Assembly: GCA_008729055.1 (NCBI GenBank)
Contig: SDUX01000005.1
Location: forward strand, 1,744,875 to 1,808,874
Reading direction: 5' to 3'
Length of the DNA stretch: 64,000 bases
Source: Pyropia haitanensis
Taxonomy: Eukaryota > Rhodophyta > Bangiophyceae > Bangiales > Bangiaceae
Shown: positions 63,138 through 64,000 of the stretch, in pieces
How the letters are laid out: every line of letters starts with the position of its first letter
How positions within the stretch are numbered: position 1 is the stretch's first letter
The notes under the pieces: generated by a model
Seen by the model: the letters and a program-made list of their open reading frames with translations, nothing else
Database searches by the model: none
Told to the model about the DNA's origin: nothing
Translations under genes and position numbers: made by a program

Positions 63138-64000
63138 TCAAGCTGCCAAAAATGCCTTGACCCGCGTGAGGAGCTCCGCCGACGGCTGGACCCCCTGCTG
63201 GCCAGAGGAGCTGCCTTGCCCCGACGCCAGCAGGGCTGTCAGCGCTGCGTGCATGGGGTCTGGCGGGAGGGGGGGGGGGGTCGCCTCATGGGCACCAGAG
63301 GCAGGCCGCTTGCGTTTGTTGCCCGTTGTCTTGGGGGGTTGCCCGCGCTTACGAACATCATTGGTTTTCTGCTTCCGCTTAATGCCCTCCGCCATGCGGG
63401 CCACTTGGTCATTGACGTGTGTGGTGGCATTTGGGCCCACCGATGTGGGCAGCATCTTCCGCTTGTCGAAGTTGGAGAGTGCCTCAATCACCTCTAGCAG
63501 CGTCCTCGCGCCACTTTCATTGATGACTTGATTTGTCTGCCGGTTGAGTGACTCCCAACAGTTTGTGTCGTTGCTGCTCGCAAGCAGCTCCGTCCGCCCC
63601 AACGCCCCACTGGCCTTGGGAAATGCGGCCAGCAGGGCTGCCCGCGTCCGCAGCAGCCACTGGATGACGCTCGCGCTGTCTGTTTGACCCGCGTTCACGC
63701 ACTCCAGCTTCAGATCCTCCAGGCTCCGACGCACTGCATCCAGCTTCCCCTCAGACTCCGTCTCCCGGATGGCCATCATCCTCAAAAATAACTGGTCTTG
63801 TACGTTGTTGCCGACCAACGGGAGCAAGAAGCGCTTGTAGTGCACGCCACACCCAATGGCGCGGCCACAGTAGTCGGAGGGCTGGCCGCCAAAGACTCGG
63901 CTCATGGCCAGAAAGAAGCCGTTGTGCTGGGCTGTCTCAAAGTCCATGGTGATTGACACGAATGGTGTCTTTCGCCTGCCCCCCGTGCTCCCCGCGCTTT
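63138..64000 (-). CDS. MULE-C transposase, N-terminus beyond the window
   Basis: The minus frame is open from the right edge to TGA at 63138. It has VSITMDFETAQ (second catalytic Asp) followed by GCGVHYKRFLLPLV (the GC-x-H block of MULE transposases) and DTNCWESLNRQTNQ (catalytic Glu), then a basic region (GIKRKQKTNDVRKRGQPPK) and a C-terminal tail. The motifs parallel MULE-A (ITLDFS, FGCAAPANR, TNVEESLHER) and MULE-B (ITLDFS, GCGVHLHR, TNVPESRHH), but the sequence is clearly diverged. No internal stop in the visible part. The first Asp and the zinc region lie outside the window. Confidence 0.8.
   Translation of the reverse strand, partial: SAGSTGGRRKTPFVSITMDFETAQHNGFFLAMSRVFGGQPSDYCGRAIGCGVHYKRFLLPLVGNNVQDQLFLRMMAIRETESEGKLDAVRRSLEDLKLECVNAGQTDSASVIQWLLRTRAALLAAFPKASGALGRTELLASSNDTNCWESLNRQTNQVINESGARTLLEVIEALSNFDKRKMLPTSVGPNATTHVNDQVARMAEGIKRKQKTNDVRKRGQPPKTTGNKRKRPASGAHEATPPPLPPDPMHAALTALLASGQGSSSGQQGVQPSAELLTRVKAFLAA

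Overview
The window is eukaryotic nuclear DNA, very GC-rich (much of 9-18 kb is G or C homopolymer runs and GGC/GCC repeats), and it is built almost entirely from transposable elements and tandem repeats. I see no rRNA, no bacterial operon layout and no CRISPR array. A 141-bp GT-AG intron, chromodomain LTR retrotransposons, Mutator-like (MULE) DNA transposons and a secreted CAP protein fit a GC-rich alga. A bangiophyte red alga such as Porphyra/Pyropia is my best guess from composition and repeat load, but no sequence here proves the taxon.

Layout. 1-7.4 kb: a transposase of the KDZ/CxC type (5' end outside the window), an unknown 394-aa ORF and a convergent OTU cysteine-protease gene, probably parts of one large DNA transposon. 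7.6-8.6 kb: a 69-bp minisatellite. 9-18 kb: very GC-rich DNA with two long-TIR non-autonomous elements (10730-12376 and 12713-13920), a PAN/apple plus CAP secreted protein on the minus strand (14367-15160), a possible Ala/Gly-rich gene and a G-run minisatellite.

18.4-38 kb is a tower of nested insertions. A decayed transposase-like gene (pieces at 28.2-29.1, 35.7-36.1 and 36.8-38.0 kb) is cut by MULE-A (29080-35119, 9-bp target duplication, spliced transposase gene) and by a solo LTR (36137-36757, 5-bp duplication). Just upstream lies a nearly intact Ty3/gypsy chromovirus, element 1 (18433-27851, 734-bp LTRs with two observed mismatches, 4-bp duplication). 45.5-60.0 kb is a second nest: MULE-B (45471-60002, 10-bp duplication) carries a complete but stop-containing chromovirus, element 2 (46353-55000, 621-bp LTRs, 5-bp duplication). 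The solo LTR belongs to the element 2 family. A third related MULE transposase runs off the right edge (63138-64000), next to a gene with a GCR1_C-like DNA-binding domain (60552-61475).

Main biological points. Element 1 has a Dam-like methyltransferase-type domain behind its chromodomain. Element 1 has a textbook -1 slippery heptamer immediately before the gag stop, and element 2 has a plausible one. The two chromoviruses have unrelated LTRs but share the same primer-binding site. Both keep about 1.3 kb of antisense-open sequence between pol and the 3' LTR. The three MULE transposases form one family, sharing DFS/DFE and TN-x-x-ES type motifs; the two with visible N-termini also carry a zinc region with an HxH pair.
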